DNA of 64,000 bases, from assembly GCF_010509075.1 (NCBI RefSeq), contig NZ_CP048433.1, positions 1,984,001-2,048,000 on the forward strand, written 5' to 3'. Position 1 is the first letter of the stretch. Every line of letters starts with the position of its first letter. A program made the position numbers and the translations under genes. The notes beneath the pieces were generated by a model. The model saw only the letters and a program-made list of their open reading frames with translations. It was not told the DNA's origin and did no database searches. This stretch comes from Collinsella aerofaciens ATCC 25986. Lineage in GTDB: Bacteria; Actinomycetota; Coriobacteriia; Coriobacteriales; Coriobacteriaceae. Below, piece by piece: positions 27,602 to 35,614 of the stretch.

Positions 27602-27625
27602 GGACAGGTTTATTTTGGCAGGTTA
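27587..27625 (-). repeat. ACCTRCCAAAA palindrome, copy 1 (between convergent genes)
   Basis: The inverted arms ACCTACCA/TGGCAGGT flank GGGACAGGTTTATT. It matches the copies at 34926, 37053 and 46544. It contains the stop codon of the GNAT gene on the plus strand and that of the GntR gene on the minus strand, and so probably serves as a two-way terminator. Confidence 0.75.
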
Positions 27626-28345
27626 GCCGATGGGCTCGGTGTATTTGGCACGGTCGGTGCGCTGGATGCGCTTGGAGACATGGAGCGGTCGGCCGTCGGT
27701 GTCGTACACGTAGTCGGTGATCAGGATCAGCGCCTGCCCGCGCCCAACGTTGAGCAAAAACGCCTCGTTTTGCGAGGCATAGCACACCTCAAAGGTCTTA
27801 TGTCCCTGTGCCGGCGCGCGATGGAATTCCTGGCGCAGCGTGGCGTAGAGCGAACCGTTGATATCGCGATCGATGAGTGCTTCAAAGCTCGGTGGTAGAT
27901 AGGTGGTCTCCAGGCACAGCGGCGCATCGTCCAGATAACGCAGGCGGACAAGTTTGACGAGCTTGCTGCCCACGGCGACATCGAAGAACTTGGCCGCATT
28001 GCCCGCGGCCTTGGCAAAGCCCGAGTCCACCGTGCGCGTGGTGGGCTTCATACCCTGACCCTGGACCTGTGTCGTGTAGCTCGAAAACACCAGGTTGTTC
28101 TCGTGGAGTGCCGGCGTGTCGGCCACAAAGGCGCCACGCCCGCGCTCGGTGCGCACCAGGCCCTCGTCAACGAGCACCTTAAGGGCGTGGCGTACGGTGC
28201 TGCGCGACAGCCCCGATTCGTCCATGAGTTCCATCTCGGACGGCAGCTTGTCTCCGCGCGCGTAGGTGCCGGAGGCGATGCGGTCGCGCAGCATGCCCGC
28301 CAAGCGCTCGTATTGGGTCAGTCTCTTTTTAGATGAAGCGTTCAT
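27623..28345 (-). CDS. GntR/UTRA-family regulator 1
   Basis: A 240-residue repressor of the HutC/FarR type. The winged helix spans about 10-78 (GDKLPSEMELMDESGLSRST, VRHALKVLVDEGLVR, GRGAFV), followed by a UTRA effector domain (about 95-235) that usually binds a phosphorylated sugar or amine. It is divergent from the SIS gene at 28551. Two copies of a 22-bp motif (28352 and 28491) flank the divergent promoter region and are likely its operators. It therefore probably represses the SIS gene and itself until the phosphorylated substrate appears. Confidence 0.88.
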   Translation of the reverse strand: MNASSKKRLTQYERLAGMLRDRIASGTYARGDKLPSEMELMDESGLSRSTVRHALKVLVDEGLVRTERGRGAFVADTPALHENNLVFSSYTTQVQGQGMKPTTRTVDSGFAKAAGNAAKFFDVAVGSKLVKLVRLRYLDDAPLCLETTYLPPSFEALIDRDINGSLYATLRQEFHRAPAQGHKTFEVCYASQNEAFLLNVGRGQALILITDYVYDTDGRPLHVSKRIQRTDRAKYTEPIG

Positions 28346-28351
28346 GCGATC

Positions 28352-28373
28352 AACCTGTATCTAACCTGTATGC
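28352..28373. promoter_or_regulatory. Operator-like direct repeat, copy 1
   Basis: AACCTGTATCTAACCTGTAT then GC. It matches 19 of 22 positions with the copy at 28491-28512 and sits 7 bp upstream of the GntR 1 start. Each copy is itself built from two TGTAT words 11 bp apart. Confidence 0.6.
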
Positions 28374-28490
28374 GTATCTAATCAAGCATGTATTCAATAC
28401 AACAACAAAACCGCTGGTATCAAGTTATCGAAAACCGTATCAGCAAATTTTTTAAGACAAATATAGCATACAACTAGTCGACATAACCAA

Positions 28491-28512
28491 AACATGTATG
28501 TAACTTGTATGC
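28491..28512. promoter_or_regulatory. Operator-like direct repeat, copy 2
   Basis: AACATGTATGTAACTTGTAT then GC. It is in the same orientation as the copy at 28352 and lies 38 bp upstream of the SIS gene. The region between the copies is strikingly A/T-rich compared with the genome average, as expected for a divergent promoter. Confidence 0.6.
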
Positions 28513-28550
28513 CATCGAGAGCATCAAACGAGAAGAAAGGCTGATGCACG

Positions 28551-29543
28551 ATGACTACTCAGGAACAGGTTAAGGACGTCGTCTCCCAGGTTTTGGCCGA
28601 CAAGGCAGACAAGGGCGGCATCAAGCGCGTCGTGTGGATTGGCGCCGGCGGATCCAACGGTGGCAACTATCCTGCCCAGTACTTTATGGAGCACGAGGCC
28701 ACGCAGGTCGTGAGCTCCAGCTACACCAGCAATGAGTTCGTGCACGCCACGCCCGCCTATGTCAACGAGAACACCCTGGCCGTCGTCGTGTCCATGCGCG
28801 GCACCAAGGAGACCATCGTCGCCGCCCAGGTCGCCAAGGACCACGGCGCCAGCACCATCGCCATCTATGTCGATGAGTCCGGCCTCACCGAGGTCTGCGA
28901 CTACAAGATTCAGTATGACAGCCTGGCCGTCGACGAGTCTTGCATGGGCCGTACCAACTCCGCCGTCGTGACCATGATCGCCATGGAGCTTACGCAGCAG
29001 ACCGAGGGCTATGCCGAGTATGAGACCGCTATGGCCGCCTTCGACCTGGTTGACCCCATCTATCGCAAGGCCGTCGAGTACACCCGTCCGCTCGCCGCCA
29101 AGTGGGCCGAGCAAAACGCCGACAAGCCCTGCATCAACGTGATGGCTCAGGGTCCGCTCTTTGGTGCCGCCTACGTCTTTAGCATCTGCAACGTGCAGGA
29201 GATGCTGCAGATCGACTCCTGCACCATCAACACCTGCGACTTCTTCCACGGCCCCTTCGAGATCCTGGACAAGCGCACCTCGCTGTTCCAGCTCATCAGC
29301 GTCGGCCGCAGCCGCTGCAACGACGAGCGCGGCATCCGCTTCGTCAACCAGTACGGTGGCGAGCGCGTCTATCAGCTCGACGCCAAGGAGCTCGGCCTCA
29401 ACGACATCAAGGACAGCGTGAGCGAGTACTTCAATCACCTGATCTTTGCCCCGATCCTCAACAACGTGTACATGCGTGCGCTCTCTGCCGTCACCCACAA
29501 GGACTACATGACGCGCCGCTACATGTGGAAGCTGGACTACTAG
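28551..29543 (+). CDS. SIS-domain protein, FrlB-like deglycase/isomerase (paralogue 1)
   Basis: A 330-residue protein with two sugar-isomerase (SIS) subdomains. IGAGGSNGGNYPAQYFM and the ST-rich VVVSMRGTKETIV bind the phosphosugar; FFHGPFEILD supplies the conserved HGPFE segment typical of glucosamine-synthase-like and fructoselysine-6-phosphate deglycase (FrlB/GfrF) proteins. The C-terminus TRRYMWKLDY is shared with paralogue 2. It likely splits a phosphorylated Amadori-type sugar amine, or isomerises an amino-sugar phosphate. AGAAAGG lies 10 nt before the ATG. It is divergent from GntR 1 and upstream of the PTS. Confidence 0.8.
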   Translation: MTTQEQVKDVVSQVLADKADKGGIKRVVWIGAGGSNGGNYPAQYFMEHEATQVVSSSYTSNEFVHATPAYVNENTLAVVVSMRGTKETIVAAQVAKDHGASTIAIYVDESGLTEVCDYKIQYDSLAVDESCMGRTNSAVVTMIAMELTQQTEGYAEYETAMAAFDLVDPIYRKAVEYTRPLAAKWAEQNADKPCINVMAQGPLFGAAYVFSICNVQEMLQIDSCTINTCDFFHGPFEILDKRTSLFQLISVGRSRCNDERGIRFVNQYGGERVYQLDAKELGLNDIKDSVSEYFNHLIFAPILNNVYMRALSAVTHKDYMTRRYMWKLDY

Positions 29544-29579
29544 GGGATAGAGCGGCCTAACAGCTCGATGTCCTCATAA

Positions 29580-29644
29580 GTTGCGGTGGAATAGTTCCTG
29601 CTTGGGGGCTTGAAGCCTCTATTTAGGAACTATTTCACCGCAAC
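29580..29644 (+). repeat. 20-bp inverted repeat hairpin after SIS gene 1
   Basis: Arms GTTGCGGTGGAATAGTTCCT (29580-29599) and AGGAACTATTTCACCGCAAC (29625-29644) pair over 20 bp with one mismatch; the loop contains GGCTTGAAGCC. A second hairpin CCGCCC/GGGCGG follows at once. No T-run follows, so it may be an RNA-stability or processing element. Confidence 0.7.
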
Positions 29645-29718
29645 CGCCCAGTAATCCGCTGGGGGCGGAGGAAAACGGATCACTTATCCGCTCGCCGATT
29701 TGTGTCTTGAAAAATGTA

Positions 29719-29734
29719 TATAACGACTATAACG
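29719..29734. promoter_or_regulatory. Tandem TATAACG motifs before the DMT gene
   Basis: TATAACG-AC-TATAACG. The reverse complement ACGTTATA recurs at 31005-31012 upstream of the PTS genes and 37145-37152 upstream of GntR 2, suggesting one regulator for all three. Confidence 0.45.
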
Positions 29735-29774
29735 TAGTACGAAACATATTGGAAACAATACCGAGGAGGCTGCG

Positions 29775-30857
29775 TTGAAGAAAAGCAATCTGGGCTATGT
29801 GCTGGTGCTGATCGCCGCGCTTATGTGGGGCAGCATCGGAATCTTTGTAAACGGCATCTCGGCCATGGGCGTTTCGTCCCAGAGCATGGCTGCCTTTCGC
29901 TTGTTGGTCGGAGCGCTTATCTTGGCGCCGGTCCTGATGTTTATGGGCTGCCGTCCGGGTGAGGGGTCTACCGTGGCTCAGGGTCCGCTGGCCCTGTTCA
30001 AGGCAAGCCCTAAAGAGCTTGTTCCCTGTGCGCTTGTCGGCATCGTCGGTTTGGCCGCCGCCAACACCTGTTATTACGAGTGCATGGGCGAGGTGGGCAT
30101 GTCCACGGCCTCGGTGCTGCTCTACACCTCGCCGGTGTTTGGCGTCATGCTCGGCCGCGTGCTTTATCGCGAGGACGTGACCCCCAACAAGCTCGTTGCC
30201 ATTGTCTTTAACATCGTAGGCTGCGTGCTTGCAGTGACCAATGGCGACCTTTCCGGTTTTCATTTTTCGGTTTGGGGCGTCACGTCGGGCGTGATTGCAG
30301 GCCTTTGTGGTGCGTCGCTCGCGGTGTTTAGCCGAATAGCAACCAAGACGGTCCACCCGCTGGCTGTCACGTTTTGGGGCTTTGTTTTTGGCGGTGCGGT
30401 TATGGCAGCTATCGCGGCTCCGTGGCCGGATGTCGCCGCGGCAATGTCGCCACAGCTGCTGCTGCTGTTCCTTGGCTTTGGACTCATCCCCACAGCCGTT
30501 GCTTACATCTTATATATGCAGGGTCTGTCCATGGGGCTCGAGACATCGAAAGTTCCCGTCGTAATGTCTTTCGAGACGGTCGTCACCGTACTGGTGGGCA
30601 TTGGTGTCTACGCCGAGCCCGCCGGCGCGATTAAAGTCCTGGGCATCGTGTTGGTGCTCGCGTCCATCCTGATTATGAACACCGACTTCTCCAAGCTGCG
30701 CAACAGTGTGTTTGTCGGTCATGTCATTGAGAGCATGACCTTTAAGCCCAACGCGTGGTGGACCGAAAAATCTCAGGACATGGATCTGTTTAAGGAACGC
30801 ACCGGCATTGCGCTGGAACCCACCGTACAGGAAAGCCCCTGGTACTTCGTGCGATAG
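29775..30857 (+). CDS. DMT-superfamily (EamA) transporter
   Basis: A 360-residue membrane protein with ten hydrophobic segments in two EamA repeats (GYVLVLIAALMWGSIGIFV at the N-terminus). A polar C-terminal tail of about 50 residues ends DLFKERTGIALEP and so on, longer than usual. The start is a TTG, decided by GAGGAGG placed 5 nt upstream. It sits between SIS gene 1 and the PTS genes. It may export the amino acid released from the sugar adduct, or import the adduct; both ideas are inference. Confidence 0.82.
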   Translation: MKKSNLGYVLVLIAALMWGSIGIFVNGISAMGVSSQSMAAFRLLVGALILAPVLMFMGCRPGEGSTVAQGPLALFKASPKELVPCALVGIVGLAAANTCYYECMGEVGMSTASVLLYTSPVFGVMLGRVLYREDVTPNKLVAIVFNIVGCVLAVTNGDLSGFHFSVWGVTSGVIAGLCGASLAVFSRIATKTVHPLAVTFWGFVFGGAVMAAIAAPWPDVAAAMSPQLLLLFLGFGLIPTAVAYILYMQGLSMGLETSKVPVVMSFETVVTVLVGIGVYAEPAGAIKVLGIVLVLASILIMNTDFSKLRNSVFVGHVIESMTFKPNAWWTEKSQDMDLFKERTGIALEPTVQESPWYFVR

Positions 30858-31004
30858 GGGATTGCGCGCAGGGTCTGACCTGGGGTTATCCAGCCAGCGC
30901 CGACCTACCCAGCCCCAACGTTTCAAGTACGTTAAACCCGTCAACGGTCGATTTTCACCCGCGAACGGTCTTTATACTAATTAGCAATATAAGCAACGTA
31001 TAAG

Positions 31005-31024
31005 ACGTTATAATGACCATAACG
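31005..31024. promoter_or_regulatory. Promoter/operator region of the PTS operon
   Basis: A consensus -10 TATAAT (31009-31014) overlaps ACGTTATA (31005-31012), and CATAACG follows at 31018-31024, giving the inverted pair CGTTAT/ATAACG. A regulator binding here would block the -10. No clear -35 is seen at the right distance. A further TATACT lies at 30973-30978. Confidence 0.45.
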
Positions 31025-31040
31025 AAAAGGAGGAGGCAAG

Positions 31041-31964
31041 ATGAATCAGATCATTCTCGCATCTCATGGCGGCCTGGCCGCAGGCGCCAAAGACACGCTC
31101 GAGATGGTTCTCGGCGACGTGTCGAACGTCCACGTCGTGTCGCTTGCTCGTGACGACAAGGAGCCCATCACCAACAAGGTGGACGCCATGATCGCCACGT
31201 TCAACGCGGACGACACCGTCTATGTGCTGACCGATATGCTCGGCAGCTCGGTCAACAACAGCATGGTCGAGCTTTCCAAGAACGGCACGAAGTTCACGGT
31301 TGTCAGCGGTTTCAACATCCCGCTGGCGCTCACGCTCGCTATGAGCCCCGTCCCCGTCAAGGGCGCCGAGCTCGCGGCCCTCATCAACGAGGCCCGCACC
31401 GGTCTGACCAACCCCAACGCACCGGTCGAGGCCGCCGCGGCCCCCGCCAAGAAGGCCACGGCGTCCCGTCACAGCTCCGGTCCCGCCAAGATCGTCCTCG
31501 CACGTCTTGACTACCGTCTGCTGCACGGCCAGGTCGTCTTTACCTGGACCACCAAGGTTCAGGCCGAGCGCATCATCGTCGTCGACAACGCTGCCGCCAA
31601 CGATGACATCAAGAAGGGCGCTCTCAAGCTGGCCAAGCCCCAGGGCGTGCGCCTGAACGTCTTCACCGTCGAGCGTGCCCTCGCCAAGATGGACAAGCTC
31701 AACACCCTCGGCGAGCGCGTCATGTTCGTCTTTGGCAACACTGCCGAGATGCTGCAGTTCTGCCAGGGCTACAAGCTCGACGCCATCAACCTGGGCGCCA
31801 CCGCCAACCACGACGGTGCCGATCAGGTCGGCGGCAAGGACAGCTCCGTCTTTCTCGACGCCACCCAGAAGGCCGACGTCAATCAGCTGCTCGACATGGG
31901 CATCAAGCTCTATGTTCAGCAGACCCCTACGTATCAGAGCGTCGACATCGACGCCAAGCTGTAA
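31041..31964 (+). CDS. PTS mannose/sorbose-family EIIAB
   Basis: A 307-residue fused phosphotransfer protein. The EIIA domain (about 1-125) has the phosphorylated H9 in LASHGGLA. A linker rich in Ala/Lys/Ser (about 126-148) leads to the EIIB domain with H162 in RLDYRLLHGQVVFTW. It passes phosphate from HPr to the incoming sugar with the EIIC and EIID proteins encoded directly after. AAAAGGAGGAGG precedes the ATG. The family transports mannose, sorbose, fructose, amino sugars and, in some bacteria, glucoselysine and fructoselysine; the deglycase-like neighbours favour the latter group. Confidence 0.93.
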   Translation: MNQIILASHGGLAAGAKDTLEMVLGDVSNVHVVSLARDDKEPITNKVDAMIATFNADDTVYVLTDMLGSSVNNSMVELSKNGTKFTVVSGFNIPLALTLAMSPVPVKGAELAALINEARTGLTNPNAPVEAAAAPAKKATASRHSSGPAKIVLARLDYRLLHGQVVFTWTTKVQAERIIVVDNAAANDDIKKGALKLAKPQGVRLNVFTVERALAKMDKLNTLGERVMFVFGNTAEMLQFCQGYKLDAINLGATANHDGADQVGGKDSSVFLDATQKADVNQLLDMGIKLYVQQTPTYQSVDIDAKL

Positions 31965-32000
31965 TCAACCAGGCTTTTGCCTGACTGAAAGGAGAAGGGT

Positions 32001-32795
32001 ATGAATACGTTCATCAGTGCGGTGCTCGTCGGCCTCGTCGGCGTGTTCTGCATGTGGGACTCCCGCCTGCTCGGTCGTCTTAACTTCGAGCAGCCCCTCG
32101 TTGGCGCTACGCTCGTCGGTCTGCTGCTGGGCGATGTGCCCACCGGCCTTGCCGTCGGTGCCGCCGTCGAGCTCGTGTCCATGGGCCTGGTGCAGGTCGG
32201 CGCCGCCGTTCCGCCCGATATGGTCCTGGGCGGCATCGTGGCCGCTGCCTTTGCGTGCCTGACCGATGCTTCCGCCGAGACCGCCATGACGATCGCCATC
32301 CCGGTCGCCGTCCTGGGTCAGCTTCTCGGCATCGTGTTCCGTTCCATCATCGCCGCCCTCACCCATGTGGCAGATAGCGCGATCGATAACGGAAAGTTCA
32401 AGACCGCCTACCGTATGCACATCTGCGCCGGCTCCGGTCTGTACGCCGTCATGTACTTCCTGCCGATCTTCCTCGCCGTTTTTGTTGGCACCGACCTGGT
32501 TCAGGCCATCGTCAACATGGTTCCCGAGTGGCTGTCCACTGGTCTTAACGTTTCGACCAAGATCATGACCGCCTACGGCTTGGCCCTGCTGCTCACCATG
32601 ATGATCAAGAAGGGTATGACTCCGTTCCTGTTCATCGGTTTCCTGCTCGCCGCTTACCTCAACCTGTCCGTCATCGCGGTCGCTCTGATCGGTGTGTGCC
32701 TGGCTGTCGTCTTCATGGGCTTCAAGTTCAACGGTTCCCATGCAGCCGCCGGTGTCGATTCCGACTACGATCCGCTCGAAGACGACGAAGACTAA
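32001..32795 (+). CDS. PTS mannose/sorbose-family EIIC
   Basis: A 264-residue membrane component. The N-terminal FISAVLVGLVGVFCMWDSR, the conserved VGLLLGDVPTGLAVGAAVEL and VPPDMVLGGIVAA are the EIIC-Man signature regions; several further hydrophobic segments follow, and the tail is acidic. With EIID it forms the channel for the sugar. AAAGGAGAAGGGT precedes the ATG. It lies 36 bp after EIIAB and 13 bp before EIID, so it is clearly one operon. Confidence 0.93.
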   Translation: MNTFISAVLVGLVGVFCMWDSRLLGRLNFEQPLVGATLVGLLLGDVPTGLAVGAAVELVSMGLVQVGAAVPPDMVLGGIVAAAFACLTDASAETAMTIAIPVAVLGQLLGIVFRSIIAALTHVADSAIDNGKFKTAYRMHICAGSGLYAVMYFLPIFLAVFVGTDLVQAIVNMVPEWLSTGLNVSTKIMTAYGLALLLTMMIKKGMTPFLFIGFLLAAYLNLSVIAVALIGVCLAVVFMGFKFNGSHAAAGVDSDYDPLEDDED

Positions 32796-32808
32796 GGAGG
32801 AACACACT

Positions 32809-33642
32809 ATGGCAACCGCAACCAAGGACGTGTCCCTGAACAAGAAGGTCAGCCAGTTCTTCTGGCGCTCCTGGGCCATCCAGGCCTCTTGGAACTACGA
32901 GCGTCAGATGAACATGGGCTTCCTCTACGGCATGGTTCCCACGCTCGATCGCCTCTATCCGGACGAGTCCGACCCCAAGCAGCTCGCTGCTAAGAAAGAG
33001 GCTTACCACCGTCACATGGCGTTCTACAACTGCACCCCGCAGACGAGCGCCTTTATCCTGGGCCTCACCGCCTCCATGGAGGAGGAGTACGCCAAGGATC
33101 CCGAGAACTTCGATCCCGATTCGATCAACGCGGTCAAGACCTCCCTCATGGGTCCGCTTTCCGGCATCGGCGACTCCTTCTTCCAGGGCACCATCCGCGT
33201 TATCGCCTTTGGCCTGGGCGTTCAGCTGGCTCAGCAGGGCTCCATCATGGGCCCGATCCTGGCCATGCTCATCTCCATCGTCCCCTCTGTGCTGATCACC
33301 TGGTTCGCCGCCAAGATGGGCTATCAGGGCGGCCACGAGTACCTGAGCAAGCTTCAGGGCGGCGACCTCATGGAGAAGCTCATGTATGTCTGCGGCATCG
33401 TGGGTCTTATGTCCGTGGGCGGCATGATCGCCACGCTGATCGGCGCCACCACCCCGCTGCAGTTCGCTGAGGGCACCGTCGTTATCCAGGACATCCTGGA
33501 CGGCATGATGCCCCAGATGATCTCCCTTGGCCTCACCGGCCTTATGTACTGGCTCATCAAGAAGAACGTCAACACCGGTTGGCTTCTCGTGATCGCCATC
33601 GTGGGCGGCATCGCCCTCTCCGCGGCCGGCATTCTGGCCTAG
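32809..33642 (+). CDS. PTS mannose/sorbose-family EIID
   Basis: A 277-residue membrane component. FFWRSWAIQASWNYERQMN and GFLYGMVPTLDRLYP form the classic EIID N-terminus; MGPLSGIGDSFFQGT is the conserved central motif, and the C-terminus ends in hydrophobic segments. ATG 32809 is chosen because TAAGGAGGAACAC lies just upstream and overlaps the end of EIIC. It completes the transporter. Two hairpins follow the gene. Confidence 0.93.
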   Translation: MATATKDVSLNKKVSQFFWRSWAIQASWNYERQMNMGFLYGMVPTLDRLYPDESDPKQLAAKKEAYHRHMAFYNCTPQTSAFILGLTASMEEEYAKDPENFDPDSINAVKTSLMGPLSGIGDSFFQGTIRVIAFGLGVQLAQQGSIMGPILAMLISIVPSVLITWFAAKMGYQGGHEYLSKLQGGDLMEKLMYVCGIVGLMSVGGMIATLIGATTPLQFAEGTVVIQDILDGMMPQMISLGLTGLMYWLIKKNVNTGWLLVIAIVGGIALSAAGILA

Positions 33643-33676
33643 TCGCGACCAAGCGCCTAACCGCTTTCCCCCGGGG

Positions 33677-33707
33677 GCCTGCCTGGCATCCCATACCCCA
33701 GGCAGGC
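33677..33707 (+). terminator. Hairpin after EIID
   Basis: 10-bp stem GCCTGCCTGG/CCAGGCAGGC, not followed by a T-run. It is a probable transcript 3' boundary or partial terminator between the PTS genes and SIS gene 2. Confidence 0.5.
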
Positions 33708-33720
33708 TTCCATCCCCAAA

Positions 33721-33751
33721 ATGCGACAATGGGACAGTCCCCTTGTCGCAT
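33721..33751. repeat. Hairpin with GGGACAGTCCC loop
   Basis: Arms ATGCGACAA/TTGTCGCAT enclose TGGGACAGTCCCC, itself GGGAC-A-GTCCC. GGGACAG or CTGTCCC also lies in the loops of the hairpins at 27587, 34926, 46544 and 46606, whose stems differ. Confidence 0.6.
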
Positions 33752-33841
33752 CCTCAACGGACCGGCGACTCGGTCCAAACCACGGTAACCCTGCGAGCGC
33801 CCGGCAATGTGGCGCCGCAAAAATCGAAAGGAATGTGTCAG

Positions 33842-34825
33842 ATGTACGAGATCGACCTTAACCTCCCTAAGCAGATCGTCGCTGACGTCCTGTCCAACCA
33901 CGAGATCCACAGTGTCGCCTTCGTCGGCTGCGGTGCTTCCATGTCCGACCTGTACCCCGCCAAGTACTTCCTGGCCAACAACACGGACAAGCTGAACGTT
34001 CAGATCTTCACCGCTAACGAGTTCAACTACGACACGCCTTCCTGGGTCAACGAGCACACCTTCGTGATCACCTGCTCCCTCGGTGGCTCCACGCCCGAGA
34101 CCGTCGAGGCCAACAAGACCGCCAAGAAGCACAACTGCCCGGTCGTCTCCCTCACCAACAAGGCTGGCTCCGCTCTGACCGTCGACGCTGACTACGTCAT
34201 CGTTCACGGCTTCCACGCCAACTTCGCTGCCAAGTGCGAGAAGCCCGGCTATGCCATCGCTCTTGCTCTCGAGATCCTTCAGCAGACCGAGGGCTATGAC
34301 AAGTACGACGACATGATCACCGGCCTCACCAACGTCTTCGATCTCTGCGAGAACGCTGCTCAGTCCTGCAAGAAGCTCGCCAAGAAGTTCGCTGAGGACT
34401 TCAAGGACGACAAGATGATTTACTTCATGGCCTCTGGTGCCTCCGAGAAGATGGCTTACTCTCACGCCGCCTTCCTGTTCACCGAGATGCAGTGGATCGA
34501 CGCCGCCGCCTACAACACCGGCGAGTACTTCCACGGCCCGTTCGAGGTTTCCACCGAGGGTAAGCCCTACGTCTTCTTCATGTCCGATGGCGCTACCCGT
34601 CCGATGGACGCCCGCGCCCTCACCTTCCTTGAGCGCATGGGCGCCAAGGTCGCTCTGATCGACTCCAAGGACTACGGCCTGGCTGACGCCGTGCCCGCGA
34701 GCGTCGTCACCTACTTCAACCCGCTGCTGCACCTCGCCGTTATGCGCGAGTACGGCAACCAGATCGCCGAGGCCCGTCAGCATCCGCTGACCATGCGTCG
34801 CTACATGTGGAAGCTTTCCTACTAA
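33842..34825 (+). CDS. SIS-domain protein, FrlB-like deglycase/isomerase (paralogue 2)
   Basis: A 327-residue double-SIS protein. VAFVGCGASMSDLYPAKYFL and CSLGGSTPETVEANK bind the phosphosugar; NTGEYFHGPFEVS carries the catalytic HGPFE segment. It ends TMRRYMWKLSY, like paralogue 1. The start ATG 33842 follows GAAAGGA. Codon choice is strongly biased to C-ending and GCT codons, as in highly expressed genes. It follows the PTS operon after 199 bp with hairpins between, so it may be co-regulated with it. A fructoselysine- or glucoselysine-6-phosphate deglycase role is inference; an amino-sugar isomerase is the alternative. Confidence 0.82.
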   Translation: MYEIDLNLPKQIVADVLSNHEIHSVAFVGCGASMSDLYPAKYFLANNTDKLNVQIFTANEFNYDTPSWVNEHTFVITCSLGGSTPETVEANKTAKKHNCPVVSLTNKAGSALTVDADYVIVHGFHANFAAKCEKPGYAIALALEILQQTEGYDKYDDMITGLTNVFDLCENAAQSCKKLAKKFAEDFKDDKMIYFMASGASEKMAYSHAAFLFTEMQWIDAAAYNTGEYFHGPFEVSTEGKPYVFFMSDGATRPMDARALTFLERMGAKVALIDSKDYGLADAVPASVVTYFNPLLHLAVMREYGNQIAEARQHPLTMRRYMWKLSY

Positions 34826-34859
34826 TCACAAGTAAGTAGACCTTACGGGTTGATTGAGA

Positions 34860-34891
34860 GGGGATGGGGTTTGCGCCCCATCCCCTTTTTT
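34860..34891 (+). terminator. Terminator after SIS gene 2
   Basis: Perfect stem GGGGATGGGG/CCCCATCCCC, 6-nt loop and TTTTTT. A very strong intrinsic terminator. Confidence 0.93.
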
Positions 34892-34925
34892 GCTCTGGGG
34901 AGGGCGTGTCTGTCGCGTCGCAAAT

Positions 34926-34970
34926 CCCAGATAAAACCTACCAAAATAAACCTGTCCCTTTTTGGCAGGT
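34926..34970 (+). repeat. ACCTRCCAAAA palindrome, copy 2
   Basis: CCCAGATAAAACCTACCAAA begins the element; the right arm is TTTTTGGCAGGT. Arms ACCTACCAAAA/TTTTGGCAGGT surround TAAACCTGTCCC. It directly precedes the GGGAGGAG ribosome site of the HAD gene, so it lies in its leader. Confidence 0.78.
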
Positions 34971-34984
34971 GGGAGGAGATGCGT

Positions 34985-35614
34985 ATGATCAAGGCAGTGC
35001 TGTTTGACATGGACGGCGTGCTGGTCGATACCGAGTGGTTCTACAACCGTCGTCGCGTGGCGTTTATGGAGGAGAAGGGCTTTCACTTTGACGAGATCCC
35101 CGATCTTTCGGGGTCTAACGAGCCCGCCATTTGGAAGTCGCTGGTACCTGACGATGTTGAGCTGCGCGAGCGCCTGCGCGTGGAGTACAAGCAGGTCTAC
35201 AGCCCAGACCATCCCGTTCCGTATGCCGAGCTGCTCAACGAGCAGACGGAGCCGGTGATGCGCAAGCTGCACGAGCGCGGCGTGAAGTGCGCCATCGCAA
35301 GCTCGTCCTATCGCGAGCTCATTGACGAGCTGGTGGGGATTGCCGGTATCGCCGACGTGCTGGACTACACCATCAGCGGTCACGAGTGCAGTGCGTTTAA
35401 GCCCGACCCCGAGATCTACCTGCGTGCCATGGAGGCGCTGGGTGTGGAGCCTACCGAGTGCCTGGTTATCGAGGACTCGCCTTTGGGCATCGAGGCTGGC
35501 AAACGTTCCGGCGCCCGCGTCCTGGCACTGCGCCCGCACGAGGGCGTCAACCTCGATCAATCGCGAGCCGATGCCGTTATTGATAATCTGACCGACATTT
35601 TGGCCGCTTTGTAG
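34985..35614 (+). CDS. HAD-superfamily phosphatase/phosphoglucomutase-like
   Basis: A 209-residue HAD subfamily IA protein. D8 and D10 lie in VLFDMDGVLVDTEW, the serine motif in AIASSSY, the lysine in KPDPEIYL and the acidic motif in VIEDSPLGIEAG. The cap resembles beta-phosphoglucomutase-type phosphatases. Start ATG 34985 is 6 nt past GGAGGAG; an ATG at 34979 is too close. It may dephosphorylate or isomerise a sugar phosphate from the neighbouring PTS pathway, which is inference from position. Confidence 0.87.
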   Translation: MIKAVLFDMDGVLVDTEWFYNRRRVAFMEEKGFHFDEIPDLSGSNEPAIWKSLVPDDVELRERLRVEYKQVYSPDHPVPYAELLNEQTEPVMRKLHERGVKCAIASSSYRELIDELVGIAGIADVLDYTISGHECSAFKPDPEIYLRAMEALGVEPTECLVIEDSPLGIEAGKRSGARVLALRPHEGVNLDQSRADAVIDNLTDILAAL

